A program made the translations under genes and the position numbers. Below, one piece after another: positions 36,299-46,220 of a stretch of 64,000 bases of DNA. The notes under the pieces are model-generated. The model ran no database searches, was not told where the DNA came from, and saw nothing but the letters and a program-made list of their open reading frames with translations. Origin of the DNA: Fusibacter sp. 3D3 (GTDB taxonomy: Bacteria; Bacillota; Clostridia; Peptostreptococcales; Acidaminobacteraceae); the NCBI RefSeq assembly GCF_001748365.1, contig NZ_BDHH01000007.1:124001-188000 (forward strand), read 5' to 3'. The number at the start of each line of letters is the position of its first letter. Within the stretch, counting starts at the first letter, position 1.

Positions 36299-37117
36299 AT
36301 GGACAATAGATACCATATATTTATCTTATCGGATTCACTTGGTGAAACGGCAACGCACGTTGCCAAAGCAGCCATGAATCAATTTTTAAATAAAGACTAT
36401 ATTGTAAAAAAGTACAATTATGTACGCGACGAAGATGCTGTGGAAGAGATTGTAATAGAGGCATCAAGACATAAGTCTGTGATTCTCTTTACGACGGTAC
36501 TCGATGAAATGCGGTTAAAAATAATTTCATCTTGTGAGCAACACCATGTCACTTATCATGATATTCTCTCACCTGTACTAAACCAGTTTGCAGAGTTCTT
36601 TGCGGATAAACCTGTGGGTAAGCCTGGAACCATGTACAAATTGGATGACGATTATTTTGAAAGAGTTGCAGCTATTGAATTTGCAGTGAAATATGACGAT
36701 GGTAAGGATTTAAGGGGTTTGAAATATGCGGATGTCGTGTTGCTTGGCATATCAAGAACGTCTAAAACACCGCTAAGCATGTATTTATCGCATAAAAATG
36801 TCAAAGTGGCAAATGTACCTTTAGTACCTGAAATTCCAGTGGCAAAAGAAATTTTTCAAGTGCCGAAAAACAAACTGATTGGTTTGACGAACTCCCCTGA
36901 TAAATTAAATGAAATCAGGATGGAGCGATTAAAAGCGCTTGGCTTGTCATCAGATGTGGAATACGCCAATATGGATCGTATTTTGCAAGAGCTGGATTAT
37001 GCTGAAAAAGTTTATAAGCAATTAGGGTGTCCCATTATTAACGTTGCAAATAAGGCCATAGAGGAAACCGCAAGTATTATCCTCGAAATAACAGGTCTTA
37101 ATATGAAGCTCAAGTAG
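36299..37117 (+). CDS. Pyruvate,phosphate dikinase regulatory protein (PDRP, DUF299)
   Basis: PDRP is a bifunctional enzyme. It inactivates PPDK with ADP-dependent Thr phosphorylation and reactivates it with Pi-dependent pyrophosphorylysis. The family hallmarks are IFILSDSLGETA at the start, the P-loop-like LLGISRTSKTPLSMYLS, and LIGLTNSPDKL. Length 272 fits. I start it at the ATG at 36299 after GGAGG. The in-frame ATG at 36287 overlaps that site. It lies directly upstream of ppdK, which supports PPDK as its target rather than PEP synthase. Confidence 0.93.
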   Translation: MDNRYHIFILSDSLGETATHVAKAAMNQFLNKDYIVKKYNYVRDEDAVEEIVIEASRHKSVILFTTVLDEMRLKIISSCEQHHVTYHDILSPVLNQFAEFFADKPVGKPGTMYKLDDDYFERVAAIEFAVKYDDGKDLRGLKYADVVLLGISRTSKTPLSMYLSHKNVKVANVPLVPEIPVAKEIFQVPKNKLIGLTNSPDKLNEIRMERLKALGLSSDVEYANMDRILQELDYAEKVYKQLGCPIINVANKAIEETASIILEITGLNMKLK

Positions 37118-37130
37118 TGACAGATAATTG

Positions 37131-37156
37131 ACCCATAGTATTCTATGGGTTTTTTA
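37131..37156 (+). terminator. Intrinsic terminator between the PDRP gene and ppdK
   Basis: ACCCATAG pairs exactly with CTATGGGT around TATT, followed by TTTTT. ppdK therefore may have read-through expression or its own promoter. Confidence 0.85.
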
Positions 37157-37187
37157 TAAATTTTATCTTTGTGAGGGAAGGTTAAAA

Positions 37188-39821
37188 ATGAAAAAATTTG
37201 TTTATGCTTTTGAAGAGGGCTGCAAAGAGCTCAAATCACTGCTAGGTGGTAAAGGTGCAAACCTAGCAGAAATGAAAAAAATTGATTTGCCAGTACCAGA
37301 GGGATTTACGATTACAACTGAGGCCTGTAATCAGTACTATGTTGATGGTAAACAAATTTCAGAAGAAATTGTCACACAAATTGAGGCTAACTTAAAACTT
37401 TTAGAAGCTAAGACTCAAAAAAAACTGGGAGATTCTAATGATCCTCTATTGGTATCTGTAAGATCTGGTGCAGTGGTTTCAATGCCGGGTATGATGGATA
37501 CAGTCCTTAACTTAGGCTTAAATGATTTATCCGTTGAAGGGCTTGCTAAACTAACTGAAAATCGAAGATTTGCGATGGACTGTTATAGACGGTTTATTCA
37601 AATGTTTGGAGATGTCGTACTGGAAATTCCTAAGTATAAGTTTGATAAAGTTTTAGATGGCAAGAAAGAGATTTGTGGCTATGAGATGGATACAGATCTT
37701 ACAGCAACAGACCTTGAAGAAATTATCGCGGGTTATAAAAAAATTGTCAAATCTGAAAAAGGGTTTGATTTTCCCCAAGAACCTAAAAAACAAATGATGA
37801 TGGCGATTGAAGCCGTATTTGGTTCGTGGAATAACGACCGCGCCATCGTATACAGAAATTACAACGAAATTCCACATAATCTTGGAACAGCTGTTAACAT
37901 TCAGTCCATGGTATTTGGAAACATGGGCACAACTTCAGGTACTGGTGTTGCCTTTACGCGTAATCCCTCTACGGGGGAAAACAAACTCTTTGGTGAATTT
38001 TTAATCAATGCACAAGGTGAAGACGTTGTTGCAGGGATTAGAACGCCTCAGAAAATTGACGAACTCAAAGATGCGCTCCCAGAGGTCTATCAGCAATTTG
38101 TAGATGTTTCGGCAAAACTTGAAACCCATTATAGAGATATGCAGGATATTGAATTTACAGTTGAACGTGGTATTTTATACATGCTCCAGACCAGAACTGG
38201 TAAGAGAACAGCCTATGCTGCCATTAAAGTAGCCGTCGATATGGTGGATGAAGGTGTTTTGGATAAAGAAGAAGCACTCATGAGAATAGCACCGTCACAA
38301 CTGGATCAATTACTGCATCCAACATTTGAACCCTCTGCACTTGAGTCTGCCAATCTTTTAGCAAAAGGATTACCAGCTTCACCAGGTGCTGCAAGTGGTA
38401 AAGTGTACTTCCATTCAGCCGATGTGGTCAGAGCAAGAGAACAGAGAATCAATACGATTTTAGTAAGAACTGAAACGTCACCAGAAGATATTGAAGGCAT
38501 GGTCAAAGCGGAAGGTATCTTAACTTCAAGAGGGGGTATGACTTCCCACGCTGCGGTTGTCGCAAGAGGCATGGGAAAATGCTGCGTTGCAGGTTGCGGT
38601 GAAGTTAAAGTAGACGAAGAAAACCGTATTTTCAGAATTGGAGACCAAATCTTCAAAGAAGGCGATTACATTTCACTTGATGGTAATACAGGTAAAGTCT
38701 ATTCAGGTGCAATTAAGACGATTGAAGTCGGCCTAACAGGCGATTTTGCCAAAGTATTAGAATGGGCTGATGAATTCAGAACTTTAGGGGTTAGAACCAA
38801 TGCTGATAATCCTCACGACGCCGAAACGGCCGTGAAATTTGGCGCTGAAGGCATCGGTCTTTGCCGCACAGAGCATATGTTCTTTAGCGATGATCGTATT
38901 CTGAGTGTAAGAGAGATGATTGTAGCCTCCAATAAGGTTAACCGTGTAAAAGCACTGGATAAACTCTTGCCATATCAAAAAGAAGATTTCATCGGTATTT
39001 TCAAAGCGATGGGGTCAAGACCTGTAAACATCAGACTCTTAGATCCACCCTTACATGAATTCTTACCACATAAAGATGAGGAAATTGGCGCATTGGCTAG
39101 AGATTTGGGCGTAGATTTTGAAGTCCTTAAGTCTAAAGTGGAGAGTTTAAGTGAGTTTAACCCAATGCTGGGTCATAGAGGGTGTCGTCTGGCAATCACG
39201 TATCCAGAAATCTATGAAATGCAAGTAAAAGCGATCATAGAAGCAGCGGTGTATTGTAAAGATGAACTCAAAATAGAAGTACATCCAGAAATTATGATTC
39301 CACTGGTTGGACATCTTAAGGAATTTACAATTCTCAAGAAACTTGTCATAGATACAGCCACAGAAACGCTTAAAGCGTTAAATGCTGAGGTTGTCTATAA
39401 AGTGGGTACTATGATCGAAGTGCCAAGAGCCGCATTAATCGCAGATGAAATTGCAGCAGAAGCTGAATTCTTCTCGTTTGGAACAAATGATTTAACGCAA
39501 ATGACCCTTGGGTTTTCACGTGATGACTCTGGAAAATTCCTTGATGAATACGTGAAAAAAGAAGTCTTTGATAAAGATCCATTTGAATCCATCGATCAAA
39601 ACGGTGTGGGCAAACTCGTTAACATGGCCTGTGAACTTGGCCGAAAAACAAACCCATCGATTAAGTTAGGCATTTGTGGCGAACACGGTGGCGAACCGAA
39701 ATCCATCGAATTCTGCCATAAGACAGGCTTAAATTACGTTTCATGTTCACCGTTTAGAGTACCAATTGCAAGACTTTCAGCGGCGCAGGCGGCGATTAAC
39801 AATCCAAACCTAAAAAAATAA
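37188..39821 (+). CDS. ppdK: Pyruvate, phosphate dikinase
   Basis: PPDK interconverts PEP, AMP and PPi with pyruvate, ATP and Pi, and in anaerobes often runs in the glycolytic direction. The order is the ATP-grasp domain (KGANLAEM, VSVRSGAVVSMPGMMDTVLN in parts), the swivelling phosphohistidine domain TSRGGMTSHAAV (His and the regulated Thr both kept), and the PEP/pyruvate barrel with GLCRTEHMFF, GTNDLTQM and CGEHGGEP. I start at the ATG at 37188 after GAGGGAAGG, giving 877 residues, the usual size. The upstream frame from 37128 contains the terminator. It pairs with the adjacent PDRP. Confidence 0.97.
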   Translation: MKKFVYAFEEGCKELKSLLGGKGANLAEMKKIDLPVPEGFTITTEACNQYYVDGKQISEEIVTQIEANLKLLEAKTQKKLGDSNDPLLVSVRSGAVVSMPGMMDTVLNLGLNDLSVEGLAKLTENRRFAMDCYRRFIQMFGDVVLEIPKYKFDKVLDGKKEICGYEMDTDLTATDLEEIIAGYKKIVKSEKGFDFPQEPKKQMMMAIEAVFGSWNNDRAIVYRNYNEIPHNLGTAVNIQSMVFGNMGTTSGTGVAFTRNPSTGENKLFGEFLINAQGEDVVAGIRTPQKIDELKDALPEVYQQFVDVSAKLETHYRDMQDIEFTVERGILYMLQTRTGKRTAYAAIKVAVDMVDEGVLDKEEALMRIAPSQLDQLLHPTFEPSALESANLLAKGLPASPGAASGKVYFHSADVVRAREQRINTILVRTETSPEDIEGMVKAEGILTSRGGMTSHAAVVARGMGKCCVAGCGEVKVDEENRIFRIGDQIFKEGDYISLDGNTGKVYSGAIKTIEVGLTGDFAKVLEWADEFRTLGVRTNADNPHDAETAVKFGAEGIGLCRTEHMFFSDDRILSVREMIVASNKVNRVKALDKLLPYQKEDFIGIFKAMGSRPVNIRLLDPPLHEFLPHKDEEIGALARDLGVDFEVLKSKVESLSEFNPMLGHRGCRLAITYPEIYEMQVKAIIEAAVYCKDELKIEVHPEIMIPLVGHLKEFTILKKLVIDTATETLKALNAEVVYKVGTMIEVPRAALIADEIAAEAEFFSFGTNDLTQMTLGFSRDDSGKFLDEYVKKEVFDKDPFESIDQNGVGKLVNMACELGRKTNPSIKLGICGEHGGEPKSIEFCHKTGLNYVSCSPFRVPIARLSAAQAAINNPNLKK

Positions 39822-39876
39822 GTTGATTGCATAAGGCGATTTTAAATAGAAACCATATATCAAATTTTTATAGGAA

Positions 39877-39918
39877 GGGGGTTATCTCTGAATACTTTAA
39901 GAGATAATCCCCTTTTTT
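39877..39918 (+). terminator. Strong terminator after ppdK
   Basis: GGGGGTTATCTC pairs with GAGATAATCCCC (one G-U pair) and runs into TTTTTT. The remaining spacer up to 40086 is AT-rich and must hold the dgt promoter. I saw no clear boxes. Confidence 0.9.
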
Positions 39919-40086
39919 ACAAGTAGAGCTCTAAGGGCGGAGTACTTATTTAGTCATAAAAACTTAACATTCTTTTAATCGAAAAATAGAGGAATTAAGG
40001 GTATAAATGTTTAATACATACTTTATAGAGAATAGAATTGGTTAAAATATTAATTTCAGTATTTCATTTTAAAAGGTGGTGACATA

Positions 40087-41100
40087 ATGATCAAATTTAG
40101 AGAAGAGCATGAAAAACTTGAATACGTACAACTTGATTCAAAAGCCCAAAAGGTGTCTGATTCAAAGGGGAGACGTTTAGAAGAGGAACAGTGTCCTATT
40201 CGAACAGATTACCAAAGAGACCGCGATCGCATTACGCATTCCAAAGCATTTAGACGATTAAAGCATAAAACTCAGGTTTTCTTATCGCCAGAGGGAGATC
40301 ATTATAGAACGCGCTTGACACATACACTTGAAGTTTCTCAGATTTCCAGAACCATAGCGGGTGCACTCAATTTCAATCTTGATCTCACAGAAGCAATTGC
40401 ACTTGGTCACGATCTTGGCCATACCCCCTTTGGGCACTGTGGTGAGGAGCGGTTGAATAAAATACATCCATCAGGTTTTAAACACAATGAACAAAGCCTT
40501 CGAGTCGTTGATTTTTTAGAGCGGAGAAATAACAGTACCTTTGGACTGAATTTAACTTCTGAAGTGAGAGATGGTATTTTAAATCACAATGGTCCAAACT
40601 TACCGATGACGCTTGAAGGCCAAATTGTTAAAATTTGTGATCGAATTGCATATCTCAACCATGATATTGATGATGCCATCAGAGCAGGTGTCCTCAAAGA
40701 ATCTGAAATCCCAAAGGAATTTTTATTGTCTTTAGGCGAGACGCATGGCAAACGGATCAATACGTTGATCATGGATCTTATTGAAAACAGCTATGGCAAA
40801 GAAATCATTTCCATGAGTGCAGAAAAGCAAGAAGCGTTCACTAGGCTTAGAAAATTTATGTTTGAACATGTTTATCTCAACAAGGAAGCTAAAAAGGAAG
40901 AAGCGCGTGCAGAATCAATCGTAGAGTCGTTATACAACTATTATTTGCAAAATCCAGATAAGATGCCAGAAGAACGCTTTGAGGACTATCATAAAAGCGA
41001 AGGCATAGAAGCAATTAAAGATTATGTTGCAAGTATGTCGGATCGGTATGCCGTAAATATATATAAGGAGATTTTCATTCCTAAATTTTGGCTTTATTAG
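40087..41100 (+). CDS. dgt: dGTPase-like HD-domain nucleotide triphosphohydrolase
   Basis: Dgt-type proteins split deoxynucleoside triphosphates into nucleoside and triphosphate. The 337-residue protein has RDRDRITHSKAFRRLKHKTQVF, the HD motif ALGHDLGHTPFGHCGE and later ILNHNG and DRIAYLNHDIDDA, giving an intact metal site. The length matches the shorter Firmicute form rather than E. coli Dgt. AAGGTGGTGA precedes the ATG. In Clostridia it is commonly upstream of dnaG and sigA, as here. Substrate range is not predictable. Confidence 0.93.
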   Translation: MIKFREEHEKLEYVQLDSKAQKVSDSKGRRLEEEQCPIRTDYQRDRDRITHSKAFRRLKHKTQVFLSPEGDHYRTRLTHTLEVSQISRTIAGALNFNLDLTEAIALGHDLGHTPFGHCGEERLNKIHPSGFKHNEQSLRVVDFLERRNNSTFGLNLTSEVRDGILNHNGPNLPMTLEGQIVKICDRIAYLNHDIDDAIRAGVLKESEIPKEFLLSLGETHGKRINTLIMDLIENSYGKEIISMSAEKQEAFTRLRKFMFEHVYLNKEAKKEEARAESIVESLYNYYLQNPDKMPEERFEDYHKSEGIEAIKDYVASMSDRYAVNIYKEIFIPKFWLY

Positions 41101-41230
41101 GTAGGGGTGCTAAAATTTCGTGTCCAGTAAAAATTTCTTATTAAAGTTTATTAATAATAAAAGGAATTAATCGTTTGATGTCGAATTATTTAAAAAGAGA
41201 ATGATTTATAAAAAAAAGGAAGGGAAATGG

Positions 41231-43027
41231 ATGAGCGGCAGATATGAAAATAACATCTTTGATGTGATTCTTGAAAATATCAACATCATAGATGTCATCT
41301 CAAGCTATATAACAGTTGAGAGATCCGGTAAAAACCATAAAGCATTGTGTCCATTTCATCATGAGAAAACAGCTTCATTTATTATATCAGAAGATAAGCA
41401 ACTTTATCATTGCTTTGGATGTGGTGCAGCAGGAAATGCGATCAATTTTGTCATGAATTATGAAAATTTAGATTATATTGATGCCGTGGAACAACTGGCC
41501 GATAAGTATAATGTGGACATTTCAAAGTTTCAAAAAGGCAATGATCAAAAAAGTTCTAGCTATTATACGCAGTTTTATGATATATTAAGAGATGCGGCAA
41601 TTTATTATTATAAGAATTTGCGCACCAGTGATGAAGCCATGCAGTACCTTCAAAAACGTGGGATTGATTTTGAGATCATAAAACAATTTGGGCTGGGCTT
41701 TTCTAGTGATGCTTGGCAAGATACGATTGGTCAACTTTCAAAAAAATACGATATTAAAAGTCTTGAAAAAGTAGGTCTCGTCATTCCTGGAAAGGAAGGC
41801 AAACGCTATTATGATCGCTTTAGAAACAGAATTATGTTTCCAATCATCAATCCCAAGGGTAAAGTTATTGGATTTGGTGGGCGCGTTATGGATGATTCAT
41901 TACCGAAGTATTTAAATTCTCCAGAAACGGAGATTTTTAATAAAAGTAAAACTTTATATGGCCTTAATCTTGCTAAAAATGCATTGCAAGATAAAAAGCA
42001 ACTTATAATTGCGGAAGGCTATATGGATGTTATCGCACTCCATGTGAATGGCTTTACGAATGCTGTTGCAACATTAGGGACTGCACTCACAAAAGAACAT
42101 GGTAGATTGATGCGTCGTTATGCAGATGAGGTGATTATTTGTTACGATTCTGACGTCGCTGGTCAAAAGGCGAGTTTAAGAAGTCTCGATGTATTACACG
42201 GTGTTATTGAGAAAGTTCGCGTCGTTGTATTAGGTGAAAATCTTGATCCAGATGATTATCTTAAAAAATATGGGATAGAACGTTTTCAGGCTAAACTGGA
42301 TCACGCGATGACCTCAACAGAGTATAAACTCAATCATCTAAAGCAAGGGTTTAACCTCAATCATGAGCAAGAGAAAATTGAGTTTCTATCAAAAGCAGTT
42401 GTCATTATTGGCGAACTGAGCAACGAATTTGAGAAAAATCTCCACATTGAGCGGCTGAGTGATGAACTCAACGTCAATTATGATTTGGTTGCCAAGGAAG
42501 TTTATAAGGAGAACTACAATGGCAGAAGCCAATATGGTTTTTCAGGTGATCAAAAGAAAAAAGAGGCTGTGAAACTGACAACGGATCGGAACAAACATCT
42601 AGAAAATCAATTGATTGCGTTCTACATCCATAAGTTTATACTTTTAAATGAAGAGCAAAAGAAATTGATTCAACAGTTCCAGTTTTCAGAAGGGACTCAA
42701 GATATTATTGACTATATCATGTATTATTTTTCGATACACGAAACCTTTTCAAAACAGGAAATCATTGAAAATGCTGATATCACCATCTCAACAGCACTTA
42801 TTGAAATATTGGACAGTTATATTGATGAAGTAGAAGAAATTGACATAGATTTAGTTCTCAATAACATACTCATAAAAAACATTGATGAAGAACTAAGCAT
42901 CATCCAATTGAAATTAAAAACACAATTTAGCCAAGAAGTACGAGATGAATGGAGAAGGTTGATTGATTTAAAAAACACCATTTTACAAAAAGTAGAGAAG
43001 AAGACAAACTTTAAATTTAAAGAATAA
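41231..43027 (+). CDS. dnaG: DNA primase
   Basis: DnaG makes RNA primers for replication. The N-terminal zinc finger CPFH...CFGC (Cys-x2-His-x17-Cys-x2-Cys) is intact. The RNA-polymerase core has RFRNRIMFPI, a TOPRIM domain follows with IIAEGYMDVIAL and CYDSDVAGQKA, and a helicase-binding C-terminal domain ends it. I start at the ATG at 41231 (MSGRYENN), six bases after AAGGAAGGG. The longer frame from 41201 lacks a ribosome site. The protein is 598 residues. It is the usual upstream partner of sigA in the macromolecular-synthesis operon. Confidence 0.96.
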   Translation: MSGRYENNIFDVILENINIIDVISSYITVERSGKNHKALCPFHHEKTASFIISEDKQLYHCFGCGAAGNAINFVMNYENLDYIDAVEQLADKYNVDISKFQKGNDQKSSSYYTQFYDILRDAAIYYYKNLRTSDEAMQYLQKRGIDFEIIKQFGLGFSSDAWQDTIGQLSKKYDIKSLEKVGLVIPGKEGKRYYDRFRNRIMFPIINPKGKVIGFGGRVMDDSLPKYLNSPETEIFNKSKTLYGLNLAKNALQDKKQLIIAEGYMDVIALHVNGFTNAVATLGTALTKEHGRLMRRYADEVIICYDSDVAGQKASLRSLDVLHGVIEKVRVVVLGENLDPDDYLKKYGIERFQAKLDHAMTSTEYKLNHLKQGFNLNHEQEKIEFLSKAVVIIGELSNEFEKNLHIERLSDELNVNYDLVAKEVYKENYNGRSQYGFSGDQKKKEAVKLTTDRNKHLENQLIAFYIHKFILLNEEQKKLIQQFQFSEGTQDIIDYIMYYFSIHETFSKQEIIENADITISTALIEILDSYIDEVEEIDIDLVLNNILIKNIDEELSIIQLKLKTQFSQEVRDEWRRLIDLKNTILQKVEKKTNFKFKE

Positions 43028-43054
43028 GAAAACTAGTGAAAGGAGGCACTTCAA

Positions 43055-44275
43055 TTGAACAGTAAATTGAATGCCAAACACCAAGAAATCATAAAAGGGT
43101 TAATTAAAAAAGGGAAAAAACAAGGAACACTCACTTACAAGGAAATTCAAGATAAACTTTCGCAATTTGAGTTAGATAAAGATCAAATTGAAGAGGTTTT
43201 TGAAGCGTTTAATGACTTGAATATTTCGGTTATCACTGAATCTGATGAGGATGAAGACGAAGAAGAGGATGAAGAAGAGGATATCGATCTTGATCTTGAT
43301 GAAATTGATTTAGAAGACCTCGAAGATATTGAACCCCTTGATGATTTGGATGACCTCGAAGATTTGGATAAAATTAGAGATGATGAAGAAGATGAAGAGG
43401 ATGAAGAAGATGACATCAAAATTGACTTGTCCTTACCTAAAGGGATAAACATTGATGATCCAGTTAGGATGTATCTTAAAGAAATCGGTGAAGTCGCATT
43501 ACTATCGAGTGAAGAGGAAGTTAACCTCGCTAAGCGTATGGAAACCGGTGATGAAGATGCTAAAAAGAAACTTTGTGAAGCCAATTTGCGTCTAGTCGTC
43601 AGTATTGCTAAAAAATACGTCGGCAGAGGCATGTTATTCCTTGATCTAATCCAAGAAGGTAATTTGGGTCTTATTAAAGCGGTTGAAAAGTTTGACTGGA
43701 CAAAAGGTTTTAAGTTCTCGACTTATGCAACTTGGTGGATTCGCCAGGCTATAACACGTGCCATTGCAGATCAAGCGCGAACTATTCGAATCCCAGTTCA
43801 TATGGTTGAAACCATCAATAAATTAATCCGAGTTCAACGACAATTACTTCAAGAACTTGGAAGAGAACCGATCCCAGAAGAAATTGCAAAAGAAATGGAT
43901 ATGCCTGTTGAGAAAGTCAGAGAAATTTTAAAGATTGCTCAAGAACCCGTATCCCTAGAGACACCGATCGGTGAAGAAGAAGACTCACATCTTGGTGATT
44001 TTATACCGGATAACGATGCCCCTGCACCAGCGGATGCAGCAGCTTTCTCTATGTTGAAAGAACAGCTTATGGAAGTTCTAGAGACATTGACACCAAGAGA
44101 ACAAAAAGTGCTTAAATTGAGATTTGGACTTGAAGATGGACGTGCGAGAACGCTCGAAGAAGTGGGCAAAGAGTTCGATGTTACACGTGAGCGAATCAGA
44201 CAAATTGAAGCTAAAGCGCTTAGAAAATTAAAGCACCCAAGCAGAAGTAAAAAACTTAAAGATTATTTAGAGTAA
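43055..44275 (+). CDS. sigA: Primary sigma factor SigA/RpoD
   Basis: This is the housekeeping sigma-70 factor. Region 1.1 (about 1-60) is followed by a low-complexity Asp/Glu tract (about 65-130). Region 1.2 is [18 protein letters not shown]. Regions 2.1-2.4 carry [18 protein letters not shown] and [13 protein letters not shown]. Region 3 has [13 protein letters not shown], and region 4.2 is [17 protein letters not shown]. Length 406 is slightly longer than B. subtilis SigA because of the acidic tract. The start is a TTG eight bases after AGGAGG. It is cotranscribed with dnaG. Confidence 0.97.
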   Translation: MNSKLNAKHQEIIKGLIKKGKKQGTLTYKEIQDKLSQFELDKDQIEEVFEAFNDLNISVITESDEDEDEEEDEEEDIDLDLDEIDLEDLEDIEPLDDLDDLEDLDKIRDDEEDEEDEEDDIKIDLSLPKGINIDDPVRMYLKEIGEVALLSSEEEVNLAKRMETGDEDAKKKLCEANLRLVVSIAKKYVGRGMLFLDLIQEGNLGLIKAVEKFDWTKGFKFSTYATWWIRQAITRAIADQARTIRIPVHMVETINKLIRVQRQLLQELGREPIPEEIAKEMDMPVEKVREILKIAQEPVSLETPIGEEEDSHLGDFIPDNDAPAPADAAAFSMLKEQLMEVLETLTPREQKVLKLRFGLEDGRARTLEEVGKEFDVTRERIRQIEAKALRKLKHPSRSKKLKDYLE

Positions 44276-44283
44276 GCATAAAG

Positions 44284-44315
44284 GGGTTTTCAGCTTTTGG
44301 CTTCTGACACTCTAA
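44284..44315 (+). repeat. Copy 1 of a short intergenic repeat
   Basis: The core TTTTGGCTTCTGACACTCTAA-like segment (44295-44315) matches a segment at 51082-51102 at 19 of 21 bases, and the flanking GGGT also matches. Both copies lie just downstream of stop codons, next to terminators. Confidence 0.5.
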
Positions 44316-44332
44316 GCTTTGAAGCAGATCAA

Positions 44333-44363
44333 AAAGCATTCGCTTAGGCGGATTCTTTTTTTT
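44333..44363 (+). terminator. Intrinsic terminator after sigA
   Basis: AAGCATTCGC pairs imperfectly with GCGGATTCTT around TTAG, followed by eight T residues. Confidence 0.7.
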
Positions 44364-44376
44364 GGTATAACCCTTG

Positions 44377-44416
44377 GGGAGATGAACCCCACTTCTTAAA
44401 GCGGGGTTCATCTCCC
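44377..44416. repeat. 14-bp perfect inverted repeat
   Basis: GGGAGATGAACCCC and GGGGTTCATCTCCC are exact complements around a 12-base loop. There is no T-tract on either side, so it is not a standard terminator. The sequence is unusually GC-rich for this spacer. Confidence 0.7.
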
Positions 44417-44475
44417 TAATTCAAAGGGCGTATTAAACCAAGCACTATCATTAAAGAAGAACTGAGGCACAATAA

Positions 44476-45243
44476 GTGAGAAAACAAAAATTATCTCAGA
44501 GATTAAACCAAATGGCGAAATGGATTGAGCCAGATTCAAGCATCGCAGATATAGGCACTGATCACGGCTATTTACCCTATTACCTTTTTGAGCAAGGCAG
44601 GATAAAAAATGCCATTTTATGCGATATTAATTCAGGTCCACTTGAAAATGCTAAAAATACATTTCATGGATCCCCCTATGGTAACTCTTCTGAATTTAGA
44701 CTGGGATCGGGTATAGAGCCCCTGAAAAATGGGGAAGTGGACTACGTCATCATTGCGGGTATGGGCGGTTCTTTGATCAAAGCCATATTGGCAAACAACA
44801 TCGAAAAAACAAAGTCTTTTAAAGGTTTTTTTCTGCAACCGCAAACCGAACAAGATGTTCTAAGAGTTTGGCTTTTGGAAAACCATTTTCAGATCGTAAA
44901 TGACCTTTACGTTTTTGAGGATCAAAAATACTATGAGGCACTTTTCGTAATGCCAAATGCCCTTGATTTGAAATTAAATCCTGTATTGACGATCAGTAAA
45001 TCGAGTCAAGACAGTTTTTATGTCTATGCAATTTCAAAGGATTTGGAATATGGGTATAAGGTACATCCAGAGAGCATCGTGGTCTATAGGGCTTATTTGG
45101 CGTACAAGCGTCAAAAATATGAAATGATTCAGTCTAAAATTAAGAATGTGGATAGTCTCAAATATGCACAGTGCCAATCCAAGTTACAGCAAATCAAGTT
45201 GTTGTCTCTGCATTTAGAGATGCATTTAAAGAAGCGGGATTAA
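44476..45243 (+). CDS. trmK: tRNA m1A22 methyltransferase TrmK
   Basis: TrmK methylates N1 of A22 in tRNA. The protein begins LSQRLNQMAKWIE and has the SAM motif IADIGTDHGYLPYYL and VIIAGMGGSLIKAIL, which together define the family. The C-terminal half is a helical coiled-coil domain (about 170-255). Length 255 is slightly above the B. subtilis form. The start is a GTG with a GAGGC element upstream. The sigA-trmK-Nif3 order is conserved across Firmicutes. Confidence 0.93.
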   Translation: MRKQKLSQRLNQMAKWIEPDSSIADIGTDHGYLPYYLFEQGRIKNAILCDINSGPLENAKNTFHGSPYGNSSEFRLGSGIEPLKNGEVDYVIIAGMGGSLIKAILANNIEKTKSFKGFFLQPQTEQDVLRVWLLENHFQIVNDLYVFEDQKYYEALFVMPNALDLKLNPVLTISKSSQDSFYVYAISKDLEYGYKVHPESIVVYRAYLAYKRQKYEMIQSKIKNVDSLKYAQCQSKLQQIKLLSLHLEMHLKKRD

Positions 45244-45264
45244 CGAAAAGTAAAGGAGGGTTTT

Positions 45265-46068
45265 ATGGTTACTTCAGTGGGCAAAATACTTAAATTATTA
45301 GAGCATATCGCACCTTTAAGTCTAGCCGATGCATGGGATAATTCCGGATTGCTCATCGGGCATTCAGACCGCGAGGTAGACCGAATTCTAATTGCACTAG
45401 ATCTTACAGAAGAGGTCTTAGAAGAAGCACTTGACGAAGGGTTCGATCTAATTCTCACACATCATCCTTTAATTTTCAACCCTATAAAGCAGATCACCAC
45501 TGAAACGCGTATTGGCAAACTCATCATTAAATTAATTGAAAACAGGATCAGTCTCATTTCGCTTCATACCAATATGGATCGTTCTTTTGAAAACGGGATT
45601 AACCGTTACGTAGGGGAAAAACTTGAATTAGAGGATATGACTATTCTTGTGAAAGATGAAGCGTATGTAGGTTATGGTGTCGTGGGTAATTTTAGTGCAG
45701 CTCAGCCTTTAGAAAATGTTGTGGCCACTTTAAAAACGCTATTTAATCAAAAAACCATAAAACTCACAAACGGCACTTTAGATAAACCTATAAGGCGTAT
45801 CGCTTTTTGTAGTGGTGCTGGAGCTGATTTTATCGAACAAGCATTAAGTGAACATGCGGATTTATATATTACGGCTGATGTCAAACATCATGAGAGTCAA
45901 CTGGTAAACGGTTCTACAATGACCTTATTAGATGTAGGGCATTATGAAAGCGAAACTGTTTTCTTAGAGCGTCTTAAAGCGCTTTTAGATGAGCAAATTG
46001 CCCTTAAAAATTACGATGTTTTTACGATGGTCACCGAAACAGAAAAAGCACAATTCAAATATGTATAG
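45265..46068 (+). CDS. Nif3-like dinuclear metal centre protein (YqfO family)
   Basis: The protein belongs to the Nif3/GTP cyclohydrolase I type 2-like family. Metal ligands are in LILTHHPLIF, SLHTNMD and DVGHYESE. It begins with the usual APLSLADAWDNSGLLIG. At 267 residues it lacks the middle PII-like insertion found in longer YqfO proteins, so it is the short form. The biochemical role is unsettled. AAAGGAGGG precedes the ATG, 21 bases after trmK, so the two are cotranscribed. Confidence 0.92.
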   Translation: MVTSVGKILKLLEHIAPLSLADAWDNSGLLIGHSDREVDRILIALDLTEEVLEEALDEGFDLILTHHPLIFNPIKQITTETRIGKLIIKLIENRISLISLHTNMDRSFENGINRYVGEKLELEDMTILVKDEAYVGYGVVGNFSAAQPLENVVATLKTLFNQKTIKLTNGTLDKPIRRIAFCSGAGADFIEQALSEHADLYITADVKHHESQLVNGSTMTLLDVGHYESETVFLERLKALLDEQIALKNYDVFTMVTETEKAQFKYV

Positions 46069-46076
46069 AAAATGGA

Positions 46077-46112
46077 GCTCCACTTTAAGCTGAAGAGAAC
46101 CTCTTAAAGTGG
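46077..46112 (+). other. Hairpin after the Nif3 gene
   Basis: CCACTTTAAG pairs exactly with CTTAAAGTGG around about 13 bases. There is no T-tract, so it is a weak end signal or an mRNA-stabilising structure. The arm sequence resembles the CTTAAAGCGGGG part of the inverted repeat at 44377. Confidence 0.5.
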
Positions 46113-46220
46113 GATATATAAATTCATGATATTTTAACGATATATTGCTTTAAGTCTCTTCAAATTTTGGGTATCATGAAAGCAATAGGATAAAATAAAG
46201 CGTTAGGGGATCGTGTTGCC

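Noticed and set aside
43183-43632. Ser-rich minus-strand reading frame opposite sigA
   Set aside because: It is the complement of the Asp/Glu codons of the sigma factor and has no ribosome site or family features.
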